DNA of 32,398 bases from JABEVB01 sp049965775 (GTDB lineage: Bacteria; Planctomycetota; Phycisphaerae; WQYP01), in assembly GCA_049965775.1 (NCBI GenBank), contig JBMFVX010000020.1, positions 1 to 32,398 on the forward strand. The letters are read 5' to 3'. The translations under genes and the position numbers were made by a program. The notes under the pieces were generated by a model. It made no database searches. It was not told the DNA's origin and saw nothing but the letters and a program-made list of their open reading frames with translations. Below are positions 25,785 through 32,398 of the stretch, in pieces. How positions within the stretch are numbered: position 1 is the first letter of the stretch; every line of letters begins with the position of its first letter.

Positions 25785-26468
25785 TCAGGCCCGATTGCGT
25801 TTGCTGCGCGGCAGCAGCAAAATGCTGGCACCAGCGGTGCCGAAAAGAAGGAGCGACGCAGGCTCTGGCGACTGAACCAGGACGTTGTCAATGTTGAATG
25901 CACCGCCGCCATTGTTTGCCGCGGTATTGAATGAGTAGTTGAACGAGCTATAGGGCGCGAGGGTGTTGGTGAAACTGATGCCCGACGCGGAATACAGCGA
26001 ACTGCCCGATGTATTGGCAACGTTGATGCTCCACGTTGGCGAGGTGGCATTCTCAGCCGAGAGGCCGAGCGTTATGCGGTACCAGGTATTGAGGCTTGCG
26101 GTAAAGGTGGAGGTTACGGCGGAGGATCCGTCCTTGTAGATCATCGCGCCAGGATTTGTTCCCGAAATCGGCGCGCTGCCAAAATTTAAGATGATGTTCC
26201 TGCTCGAGTTGAGTATAAATGTGTCGTTATTGGCAATGTTTGCGGTCGTGATGTCGAAGTCAAAGCTGATCTGAATTGGATCGCTCGTCGTAAACCCCGT
26301 GAGCGTCGGGCTGTCGAGCACTGTGGGGTTGGTATTGGTGTTGTTGGAGGTCAACGCCGCACTGCTGCCGCCTGCGATATTGGTAAAGGCTGATTCGGTG
26401 CCTGAGTCTGCGACGCCGCCGCTGCCAATGCAGGCGCCGTTCGACACGGTTATGATTCCAGTTCGCAA
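25785..26468 (-). CDS. PEP-CTERM sorting-domain protein, N-terminus abnormal
   Basis: A 227-residue frame with a clear C-terminal sorting signal: PEP at 201-203, a hydrophobic stretch (ASLLLFGTAGASILLL) and a basic tail (RSKRNR). The rest is a Ser/Thr/Asn-rich beta-sheet domain, perhaps a concanavalin-like lectin fold (ISFDFDITTANIANNDTFILN). It is a likely substrate of the exosortase at 14872-15891. Oddly, no signal peptide is visible. The frame opens only 15 codons before the TTG used here, from a TGA, and those codons are not hydrophobic. Another frame there starts ATG CGG GCG GCA GCG and looks slightly signal-like (MRAAALPNRLLAVA). A frameshift or a lost 5' end is likely, so this may be a decaying gene. 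The terminator downstream is intact. Confidence 0.7.
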   Translation of the reverse strand: MRTGIITVSNGACIGSGGVADSGTESAFTNIAGGSSAALTSNNTNTNPTVLDSPTLTGFTTSDPIQISFDFDITTANIANNDTFILNSSRNIILNFGSAPISGTNPGAMIYKDGSSAVTSTFTASLNTWYRITLGLSAENATSPTWSINVANTSGSSLYSASGISFTNTLAPYSSFNYSFNTAANNGGGAFNIDNVLVQSPEPASLLLFGTAGASILLLPRSKRNRA

Positions 26469-26664
26469 CAGCCAGCAGGCGGTTTGGTAACGCTGCCGCC
26501 CGCATAATGTGTCTCAAGCGGCCCTGGTTGTACCTTTGCCGGTGCCGCGCAGCTTGCCTTGGGTTGTTGGTGCACCATAACAAAGGCCGCAAAAACATTC
26601 TTGCAAATCTAAGGTAGTTCGTCTTTAATGAATTGAATTAACGGGCCGCAGAGGAATAACTCTC

Positions 26665-29082
26665 ATGAAACTCAACCTTACACAAAGCACTATTATAGCC
26701 GCCATCGCCATTGCGGTTATCTCCTTAACCGGCTCCGGAGCTTTAGCGGCCGTTGTTCATAGCCCTCCAGCGGTGCGCAAGCCGGCACCGCCTGCCAAGG
26801 CCAACCCCTATGCAGTCAACAGCGAAAATGTAATCGCGGCGATTAAGCGCGGCGTCGCGTATTTGCTGTCACAGGAAAATCTGCATGCCAATGCTAAAAA
26901 TCCTTTTTGGGAAAGTGGGCTTGTGGTTGGCACATACCGAGTACTCAACAAACGTGCCAAAAGTCCCAAAGACAGGTTTATTGCTGGGAAGGTCCGCCAA
27001 TACGGCGGCGAAACCGCTCTCGTGGTGGAGGCGCTGCTCGATGTAGAGCAGAGTTTGCACCTGCAGCAAATCAGTCAGTTTGCTCCGGCTATGGCCAAGC
27101 CTATCAAGTTTTTGACCCAGCTTAACCCACCGAGCACTTATTCGGCAAGTTTTCAGGCTAATGCCATGACACTGCTGCCCAATAAGCCGGTGTATCGCCA
27201 GACGCTCATGCGTGATTTCCGCTATTTATTAACTGAGATTCATCGCGATGGGGCGTACCATTATGGCCTGCCTCAATCTGTTCTGCCTAACCCAACCCTG
27301 CCCGGCGACTGGGATAATTCAAATACCCAATATGGCGTATTGGGAGCTTGGGCTTGCGCTCACCAAGGCATTGAGGTTCCATTCAGATACTGGAAATATG
27401 CCGCTTCGCACTGGCGTAAAAAGCAATGGCCCAACGGTGCGTGGGTTTACAGCGGCTTTAAAGGTATTAATCCGCCACCCAGAATCTATTCCCAGGCATC
27501 GGCCAACACGTTTACGGCCGCCGGTGTGGCAAGTTTGCTGATTTGTGATGAGTTCATGCTTGCCAAGCCGACGACCAGGCCGGTGGTTGATGAAAATGTG
27601 CTGCGCGGCCTCAAGTGGATCAATGCTCACTTTGCGAGATACGTCAATGATATGCCAGTGTATTCCATGTATGGTTACGAACGCGTGGGTTTCGCCAGCG
27701 GCCTGCAGCAATTTGGCGGCGTAGATTGGTACCGGGCGTTTGCCGCAAAGTTGTTGGCACTTGCCCACGGTGGCGGTATCTGGAATTTTTGGGGTACAAA
27801 CGTCGGTACTGCTTATGCTCTGCTTATTCTCGATCGCGGCCTCAACCCGGTCATCATGAGCAAACTGCAGTACACCAAAGATTATTTCGGCCCGTGGAAC
27901 GCCCGCCAGCGCGATGCCGCCAACTTTGTCTCTTGGATTACCCATACTTTTGAAACGCCGGTCAGTTGGCAGGTGGTTTCCATCAAGGCCCCCATGTCAC
28001 AATGGCTCAATTCGCCGATTCTATTTATCACCGGCGACCGCGACCCCAAATTTACTAAGAAGCAGGTGTTGCAGCTTACCACGTATGTTGACAACGGCGG
28101 CATCGTTTTTTGCAGCGGTGAGGGGCAGTCGCAATCATTCAAGCGAGCCATGATTCGCTATGGCCAGGAAGTGGTGCACAAGCAGTACGAAGCGCATATT
28201 CTCTCGCGTAAAAGCTACCTGTACACCATGCAGCCCTGGTATCATCCCACGAGCTATGGTCAATACATGGGTATCAGCAATGGCGTGCGGTATGTCTGGA
28301 TTATCGCCAATCGCGATCTTGGCGCGCAATGGCAGGCCAGGCGCTTTAATGATCGTGATGACTTTGAAGTGCCGGCGAATGTGTACCTGTATGCCATCGG
28401 CAATGGCCGGCCCGCTGATCGGCTCCAATCGCTGTTTGTGCCGCCGCCGCAGGGCAAAATGCAGCGAACGATTGCCGTCAACCGCCTTTTTTACCCCGGC
28501 AATTGGAACCCCGAGCCGGGTGCGTGGCCGCGGATGGGGCGTCTGGCCGGACAAGATTTTTCCACCGACGTAACGTTTTGCTATCTGCCGCCCAGCAAAC
28601 TCAGCGCCGGACAAACTCCCTTGACCACACTGACCGGCACACAAAACTTCAAACTGCCGCCGGCGCAGGTGATTGCGCTGCGCCAGTATCTAAATAAAGG
28701 TGGGATGCTGTTTGCCGATGCGGCGGGTGGCAAGGCGCAATTTGGTGACGGCATGCATAATTTGGTCAAGGAGCTTTATCCTAACGCAGCGCTTCAAAAG
28801 ATTCCGCTGACCGATCCGCTGATTATCGGGAGCTTTGCCGGTGGTGTGCCTATTAACAAGGTTCAGTACCGTAAGTTTTTTGTGACACGCTATGGGCCTA
28901 AGAATGCGCCCAGCCTATTGGGTGTAAAACAGGGCAACCGTTGGGTGATCGTATTTTCGCCGTGGGATGTCACCAGCGGACTGCTGGGCACCAACACGTG
29001 GGGTATTGCGGGTTATGCGCCCAAATCAGCCCAGGCCATTGCGCGTAACGTGATGCTGTACGCCCTGGCTTCTAAGCCCTGA
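26665..29082 (+). CDS. Secreted DUF4159 protein with prenyltransferase/squalene-cyclase-like domain
   Basis: An 805-residue protein starting at ATG 26665, after AGAGGAA. A signal peptide is visible (TIIAAIAIAVISLTGSGALA, cut near residue 29). Residues about 50-410 look like an alpha/alpha toroid of the squalene cyclase/prenyltransferase type (GVAYLLSQENLHANAKNPFWE, NTQYGVLGAWACAHQGIEVP, WVYSGF). From about 440 there is a DUF4159 domain (SPILFITGDRDPKF, YVDNGGIVFCSGEGQS), and a second related stretch follows (YLNKGGMLFADAAGG, ending WGIAGYAPKSAQAIARNVMLYAL). This domain pairing is typical of planctomycetes (family recollection). Its function is unknown; a periplasmic structural or sensor role is possible. 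It stands alone. Confidence 0.8.
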   Translation: MKLNLTQSTIIAAIAIAVISLTGSGALAAVVHSPPAVRKPAPPAKANPYAVNSENVIAAIKRGVAYLLSQENLHANAKNPFWESGLVVGTYRVLNKRAKSPKDRFIAGKVRQYGGETALVVEALLDVEQSLHLQQISQFAPAMAKPIKFLTQLNPPSTYSASFQANAMTLLPNKPVYRQTLMRDFRYLLTEIHRDGAYHYGLPQSVLPNPTLPGDWDNSNTQYGVLGAWACAHQGIEVPFRYWKYAASHWRKKQWPNGAWVYSGFKGINPPPRIYSQASANTFTAAGVASLLICDEFMLAKPTTRPVVDENVLRGLKWINAHFARYVNDMPVYSMYGYERVGFASGLQQFGGVDWYRAFAAKLLALAHGGGIWNFWGTNVGTAYALLILDRGLNPVIMSKLQYTKDYFGPWNARQRDAANFVSWITHTFETPVSWQVVSIKAPMSQWLNSPILFITGDRDPKFTKKQVLQLTTYVDNGGIVFCSGEGQSQSFKRAMIRYGQEVVHKQYEAHILSRKSYLYTMQPWYHPTSYGQYMGISNGVRYVWIIANRDLGAQWQARRFNDRDDFEVPANVYLYAIGNGRPADRLQSLFVPPPQGKMQRTIAVNRLFYPGNWNPEPGAWPRMGRLAGQDFSTDVTFCYLPPSKLSAGQTPLTTLTGTQNFKLPPAQVIALRQYLNKGGMLFADAAGGKAQFGDGMHNLVKELYPNAALQKIPLTDPLIIGSFAGGVPINKVQYRKFFVTRYGPKNAPSLLGVKQGNRWVIVFSPWDVTSGLLGTNTWGIAGYAPKSAQAIARNVMLYALASKP

Positions 29083-29248
29083 TGGCCCCACCGGACTTCA
29101 CCGAATTACCTAAAGCCAGCGGATGCCATGCAAACAGAGCGATGCTACGTCGCTTCGGAGCCGTTGCGGCGGATGTCTCCCCGGCATATGAGGCCCCAGT
29201 CGCAGCTGTAAGGATGTCGCCTGCTTGCGGCTTTGGCGGCATTTTTCC

Positions 29249-31228
29249 TCAGGCCGCGAAGCCTTCGAGTGGTATGGCAGCTGGCGATTGCCGTGCATTT
29301 ACGGCTGTGGATACCCGCGTAGCCGTGTAGACGCAGGCCGGTGAGATTAAGTCGCTGCGAGCCTCCCTGCGGCTGGACCGCAAAGACAGGTAAATGCAAA
29401 TCAGCGCTGCAAGCACCAGAGCATATGAAAGTCCCGGTTCCGTCCGAGATATAAAACTTAGCGGTCGGTTCAAATTGTTAACGCCGAGCTGCACGGCCAA
29501 GGTCATGGCGGTGCTGGCCAGCACCAGTAGAGCGGCAAGCAGCAGTGTGCCCAAATCAAGCACGACCGCTGCCGAAAGCAGCATGGACGATCCCCACAGC
29601 AGGTAGCGTTCGTACATTTCAGGACAACAGACAAAAAATGTAATCCAAGGCGTGATCATCGCGATTAAAAAGCGAGGATCGTTACGTCGGGCATGGCGTG
29701 CGGCGGCCGCGGCGCAGATGATGCAGCTCATCACAAACATGGCGAACAAAAGATGTCGCATGTCCACCACATAAGTTGTGGGCCAATGCAGCGTAAAGAC
29801 GGCATCAGTCAGGTGCCAGCCAAAATTGTCCTGCAAGATCAGTCCCAGCCCGTCGGCATTTGGCAGGGCAAGCATGGGCATATGGTCAACACTGGCACCA
29901 AACAGATAGCCGGTTCGCAGCCAGTCCCAATGTGCGGGCATGGCCAGCATGACGGTCGCAAAGCCGATCGCCAAAGCGATCGCGACGTAGTGCTTCAGGC
30001 CGCGCTTTGAGACCAGCCACGGCGCGCATGCGAGCCAGAGTGCAAGCGCCGCGCCAGCCCATAAGCGGTGGCCGGCAAGCCCCTGGGTCCAAGGCCACAG
30101 CGCCAGAGGCAGCATGGGAAGCAGCACCAGTGGGCCGTACCACCAGTGGACTTTCTGGCGCAGCGTCACCCAGGCAGCCCCAGCGGCGATAGCCGGAACA
30201 AGCCCCAGCATGAAGTGCCATTCGCGTGCATCGGCAAACAGCCAAAGTGCCACGGCCAGGCTAAACGTTACAAAAAAGCCAAGTACAAACTCCAATGCCC
30301 GCGTCCAGCGAAGTTCTAACAGCGGCCAAAGCACAAACATGCCAGCGCCGAAAAGCTCCTGGCCCTTAAGAAGCGAGCCAACGGCGATGACAGCTCCGGC
30401 GGCAAAAAAGCGATTGGTGCATGCCAGGTACAATGCCGCGATATAAAACGGCATGACCCACATATCGTATTGCACCCAGGTATGGGCCGATTGAATAATA
30501 TTGGGGTTGAACCAGAAGAGGGCGGCGGCCAACAGGCCCAGCCACATGGGTTTCCAAAATGCTGTCACGTTTGAATTATTTTGCACGGGCATAATCGCAG
30601 GGGTGGTAGCCGTTGGGTGTGGCCGGTATTTTTGCGGCAAACACCGTGTTAAAAGCAGGCTCCAACGGCTTGGCCCCGGCTGTGCAAATCGCCGAATGGC
30701 CCAATGGCGAATCAGCAGAAATGTAAAGATCGTTCCAAACAGCTCAACACAGGTGTTAAACCAGAGCAGAGGGGTCATGTAGGCGGCCTTCCAGCCGGTG
30801 GCCTTGGGGTGCACGGCGCGCTCGATCCAGGCGGATACGGCGACTGCCGCCAGCCGCCATGCAGGGTAATCGAGGCGGTAGCCAGTGGGTGAGCAACCGC
30901 GTAGGTGGTCGTGGCGCTGGTAGGCGGTGCTGAGCCTGTGTAGAAACACTCCAGCCGTTACGACCGCGTCGCCCGCTTGGTGGAAAGGGCTAAGTGGGTT
31001 GTGCTTGGTGTTAACGACGGTAAATGAACCCCAGTACCATGCGTTACGCATATCGGGGAAAAAATGGATGGGCGTGCTCCAGGAGAATATTTTTTCTCGC
31101 AGTACCACCCCGCCCGTCAGCATGGTCAGGGCCACCAGTGTAAACAGGCCGATCATAAGACCATGGCGCCAACGGCGGCCGGTCGGCTCGCCCGGCGGGT
31201 TTAAAGTGGTTGTTATGCTCCCATTCAT
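29249..31228 (-). CDS. GT-C type integral-membrane glycosyltransferase
   Basis: A 659-residue inner-membrane protein with ten or more hydrophobic segments. The first large periplasmic loop has HFFPDMRNAW with the acidic residue expected for GT-C catalysis. Near the C-terminus CCPEMYERYLLWGSSML resembles the HERYLLW-type motif of polyprenyl-phosphate-dependent mannosyl- and related transferases. It should transfer a sugar from a lipid-linked donor on the outer side of the membrane. AGGTGG lies 6 nt before the ATG at 31228. The acceptor is unknown; a role in envelope glycans or protein glycosylation is plausible. It is convergent with the DUF4159 gene, with 166 bp between the stops. Confidence 0.75.
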   Translation of the reverse strand: MNGSITTTLNPPGEPTGRRWRHGLMIGLFTLVALTMLTGGVVLREKIFSWSTPIHFFPDMRNAWYWGSFTVVNTKHNPLSPFHQAGDAVVTAGVFLHRLSTAYQRHDHLRGCSPTGYRLDYPAWRLAAVAVSAWIERAVHPKATGWKAAYMTPLLWFNTCVELFGTIFTFLLIRHWAIRRFAQPGPSRWSLLLTRCLPQKYRPHPTATTPAIMPVQNNSNVTAFWKPMWLGLLAAALFWFNPNIIQSAHTWVQYDMWVMPFYIAALYLACTNRFFAAGAVIAVGSLLKGQELFGAGMFVLWPLLELRWTRALEFVLGFFVTFSLAVALWLFADAREWHFMLGLVPAIAAGAAWVTLRQKVHWWYGPLVLLPMLPLALWPWTQGLAGHRLWAGAALALWLACAPWLVSKRGLKHYVAIALAIGFATVMLAMPAHWDWLRTGYLFGASVDHMPMLALPNADGLGLILQDNFGWHLTDAVFTLHWPTTYVVDMRHLLFAMFVMSCIICAAAAARHARRNDPRFLIAMITPWITFFVCCPEMYERYLLWGSSMLLSAAVVLDLGTLLLAALLVLASTAMTLAVQLGVNNLNRPLSFISRTEPGLSYALVLAALICIYLSLRSSRREARSDLISPACVYTATRVSTAVNARQSPAAIPLEGFAA

Positions 31229-31794
31229 GATTGCCCACCTTTCATTACCGGCACACCATGCCGCTGCGGCGGCAATAGTCGCCTTAGAGTACCAGCCCGG
31301 AGCGATCGGCCCAATTGTTGGTTATGACCTGCCGCGCTCAGGTATTACAACGATGGCGGGCGGCACTTATTCCCGAGTGTGCTAAAGAATGTCTTACGCA
31401 TTTCCTACCGTTACCGGTCCCAGCAGCTTGGCTGTATGGGGCCGTAGGGCAGCCTCAATTGCTATCGCGATTCTGCAGCTTATTGGAGGTTTACTCATCT
31501 GGTCGTGCGCCCGTTGCGTAGCTCCTGTGGGTTTTAGGCCATGAAAATTTAAGGCTTCGCCAAACCCGCCTTTGTGAGTGTATTTGCAGGCAAAACTGGC
31601 CTATATAAAAGTTTCCCGCTCTCGGTGTAAGGATCTCGTGGCGCCAACGACTAATGGCCCGTAGCTGGGCAATTGTGCTTCAGCCTGATGTCAGAAAAAG
31701 GAGGTGCTGTGTCTGTAAAACTGTAATGTCCGGGAGTTCCCGCTATTTGGTTTGTTAAGTTTGTGTTTGTTTTTTCTTTTTCAGGAGTGTTTTC
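31229..31794. other. 566-bp intergenic region, long leader of RiPP operon
   Basis: No gene above 60 codons is credible here. It lies between two divergent genes, so it should carry both promoters. The part nearest the RiPP precursor (31570-31794) may be a long leader: an AT-rich TATATAAAA at about 31602-31610, a GCCC-GTAGCT-GGGC hairpin near 31668, a strong AGGAGG at 31699-31704, and two tiny ORFs (see 31699-31758). The octamer TTCCCGCT occurs at 31613 and 31737. I recognise no known riboswitch. Confidence 0.45.
31699..31758 (+). promoter_or_regulatory. Possible leader mini-ORFs ahead of the RiPP precursor
   Basis: A perfect AGGAGG (31699-31704) is followed after 4 nt by GTG-TCT-GTA-AAA-CTG-TAA (31709-31726). 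That stop overlaps an ATG as TAATG, which opens a 10-codon ORF ending in Cys (31726-31758). The precursor's own ATG is 36 bp further on, with its own AGGAG. Such a strong ribosome site with no gene attached suggests a translated leader, but the GTG spacing is short and chance is possible. Confidence 0.3.
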
Positions 31795-32076
31795 ATGTTT
31801 ACCAATCGTATGGCAGTTTCAGCGGCGTCGGCTCTGTTTGCGGCTGCCGCCATGTCGGGTCTTTCGTTGGGTGCGGCGACGGCCGCTACCAGTTCTCAGG
31901 GACAGGTTCTCGCGCAAGCGGGAGTAAATGCCGGGGCCATGGCCCTTGATGCGCATACCTGCAAAGGCAAAAATTCGTGCAAAGGCCAGGGTGGCTGTAA
32001 GACGGCCAACAACAGCTGCGCCGGCAAAAACTCATGCAAAGGCATGGGTGGTTGCAACACGGTTGTGCCTAAATAA
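31795..32076 (+). CDS. Cys-rich secreted RiPP precursor (bufferin-like)
   Basis: A 93-residue small protein; AGGAG lies 7 nt before the ATG. An N-terminal signal peptide (ALFAAAAMSGLSLGAATA, cut near residue 31) is followed by a linker and a cysteine-rich core. Six Cys form two perfect C-x5-C-x5-C units: 56/62/68 and 75/81/87, each with the pattern CxGKNSCKGxGGC. Directly downstream starts a DUF692 (MNIO) enzyme. This pairing is known for bufferins and related RiPPs, in which the MNIO enzyme modifies Cys residues (for example to thiooxazole-type rings) to make copper-binding peptides exported to the periplasm. The family and partner are established; modification here and the metal are inference. 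A partner BufC-like gene (DUF2063) would be expected just beyond the window. Confidence 0.8.
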   Translation: MFTNRMAVSAASALFAAAAMSGLSLGAATAATSSQGQVLAQAGVNAGAMALDAHTCKGKNSCKGQGGCKTANNSCAGKNSCKGMGGCNTVVPK

Positions 32077-32098
32077 TTGTACAATGGCGATAGCAATG

Positions 32099-32136
32099 GG
32101 CTGGCGGGGGTGTGGCTTGCCGCATTCCCGCCAGCC
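32099..32136 (+). terminator. Attenuator hairpin between precursor and MNIO gene
   Basis: A perfect 10-bp stem (GGCTGGCGGG / CCCGCCAGCC) with an 18-nt loop is followed by TTGTTTT. It lies between the precursor stop (32076) and the MNIO start (32157). The T tract is imperfect, so partial read-through is likely, giving more precursor than enzyme, as is common in RiPP operons. Confidence 0.7.
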
Positions 32137-32156
32137 TTGTTTTGGAGCAGGCGCCC

Positions 32157-32398
32157 ATGGCTGCCAACAAGCACAATGGTTTTACCAATCTTGGCATAGG
32201 CATAGGCCTGCGCATACCACATTACGACCACATTCTCTCAAAAAAGCCCTTAGTGGACTGGTTTGAAATTATTTCCGAAAACTACATGCTCGACGCGGGG
32301 CGGCCACTGCAGATGCTCGATCAAATTCTCGAACAATACCAGGTGATTCAGCATGGCGTGGCGATGTATTTAGGCTCGGCCAAAGGCTTAAACAAGGA
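32157..32398 (+). CDS. DUF692/MNIO family RiPP maturase, 5' part (cut by window edge)
   Basis: The first 80 codons of an open frame that runs off the right edge. The start ATG at 32157 has GGAG 9 nt upstream. The sequence has the N-terminal signature of DUF692 proteins (multinuclear non-heme iron-dependent oxidases, as in MbnB and BufB): GIGLRIPHYDHIL, DWFEIISENYM and QHGVAMYLGSAKGLNK, with the His and Glu residues that begin the iron-binding site. Full proteins are about 280 residues, so roughly 200 are missing. It is predicted to modify the Cys-rich core peptide encoded just upstream. Whether a DUF2063 partner follows cannot be seen. Confidence 0.9.
   Translation, partial: MAANKHNGFTNLGIGIGLRIPHYDHILSKKPLVDWFEIISENYMLDAGRPLQMLDQILEQYQVIQHGVAMYLGSAKGLNK

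Noticed and set aside
31600..31760. Cobalamin or other known riboswitch before the RiPP precursor
   Set aside because: The stretch CTGTAAAACTGTAA recalls part of a B12 box, but the other conserved boxes are absent.
1..32398. tRNA, rRNA genes or CRISPR arrays
   Set aside because: I saw no cloverleaf with a matching 3' end, no rRNA-like conserved blocks, and no regularly spaced repeats on either strand.

Overview
The window looks like chromosome of a Gram-negative, fairly GC-rich bacterium, most likely a planctomycete (Phycisphaerae-like). That placement is inference. It rests on an exosortase operon with a giant TPR protein, a PEP-CTERM protein, a squalene-cyclase-like/DUF4159 protein, a Gfo/Idh/MocA oxidoreductase, and a lipid A-type acyltransferase that implies an outer membrane. 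Genes sit in short operons on both strands.

Layout. 1-300: hairpin-rich noncoding DNA. 304-2236 (-): Gfo/Idh/MocA oxidoreductase and a secreted Pro/Tyr-rich protein. 2280-2557: a 278-bp MITE-like element with 25-bp terminal inverted repeats; a third copy of one end lies at 1543-1567. 2558-4755: AT-rich spacer and a two-gene restriction-modification module (PD-(D/E)XK nuclease, then a phage-type Dam methylase, joined by an ATGA overlap). 4980-5450 (+): tandem ACT-domain protein. 5908-8969 (-): SNF2 helicase and a zinc-ribbon partner, again with a 4-bp overlap. The helicase frame is preceded by a 50-codon ORF in the same frame, separated by a TAG. 9194-15891 (-): exosortase, EpsI-family protein and a 1570-residue TPR membrane protein. 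16351-17967 (-): a lone Wza-type export lipoprotein. 18723-23071 (+): NADP isocitrate dehydrogenase followed by lutABC for lactate oxidation. 23084-25474 (-): LpxL-like acyltransferase, DUF1634 protein and TauE/SafE permease. 25785-26468 (-): a PEP-CTERM protein with no visible signal peptide. 26665-29082 (+): DUF4159 protein. 29249-31228 (-): multi-spanning GT-C-type glycosyltransferase. 31795-end (+): a Cys-rich RiPP precursor, a hairpin/T-run attenuator, and the start of a DUF692/MNIO enzyme cut off by the window edge.

How the genes work together. The exosortase operon would process PEP-CTERM proteins such as the one at 25785-26468. The Wza-like lipoprotein and the GT-C transferase may supply or export surface glycans, as exosortase systems often accompany exopolysaccharide. 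The icd-lut block is central carbon metabolism. The most interesting unit is at the right edge: a secreted precursor with two perfect C-x5-C-x5-C repeats next to an MNIO enzyme, the arrangement of bufferin-type copper-binding RiPPs.
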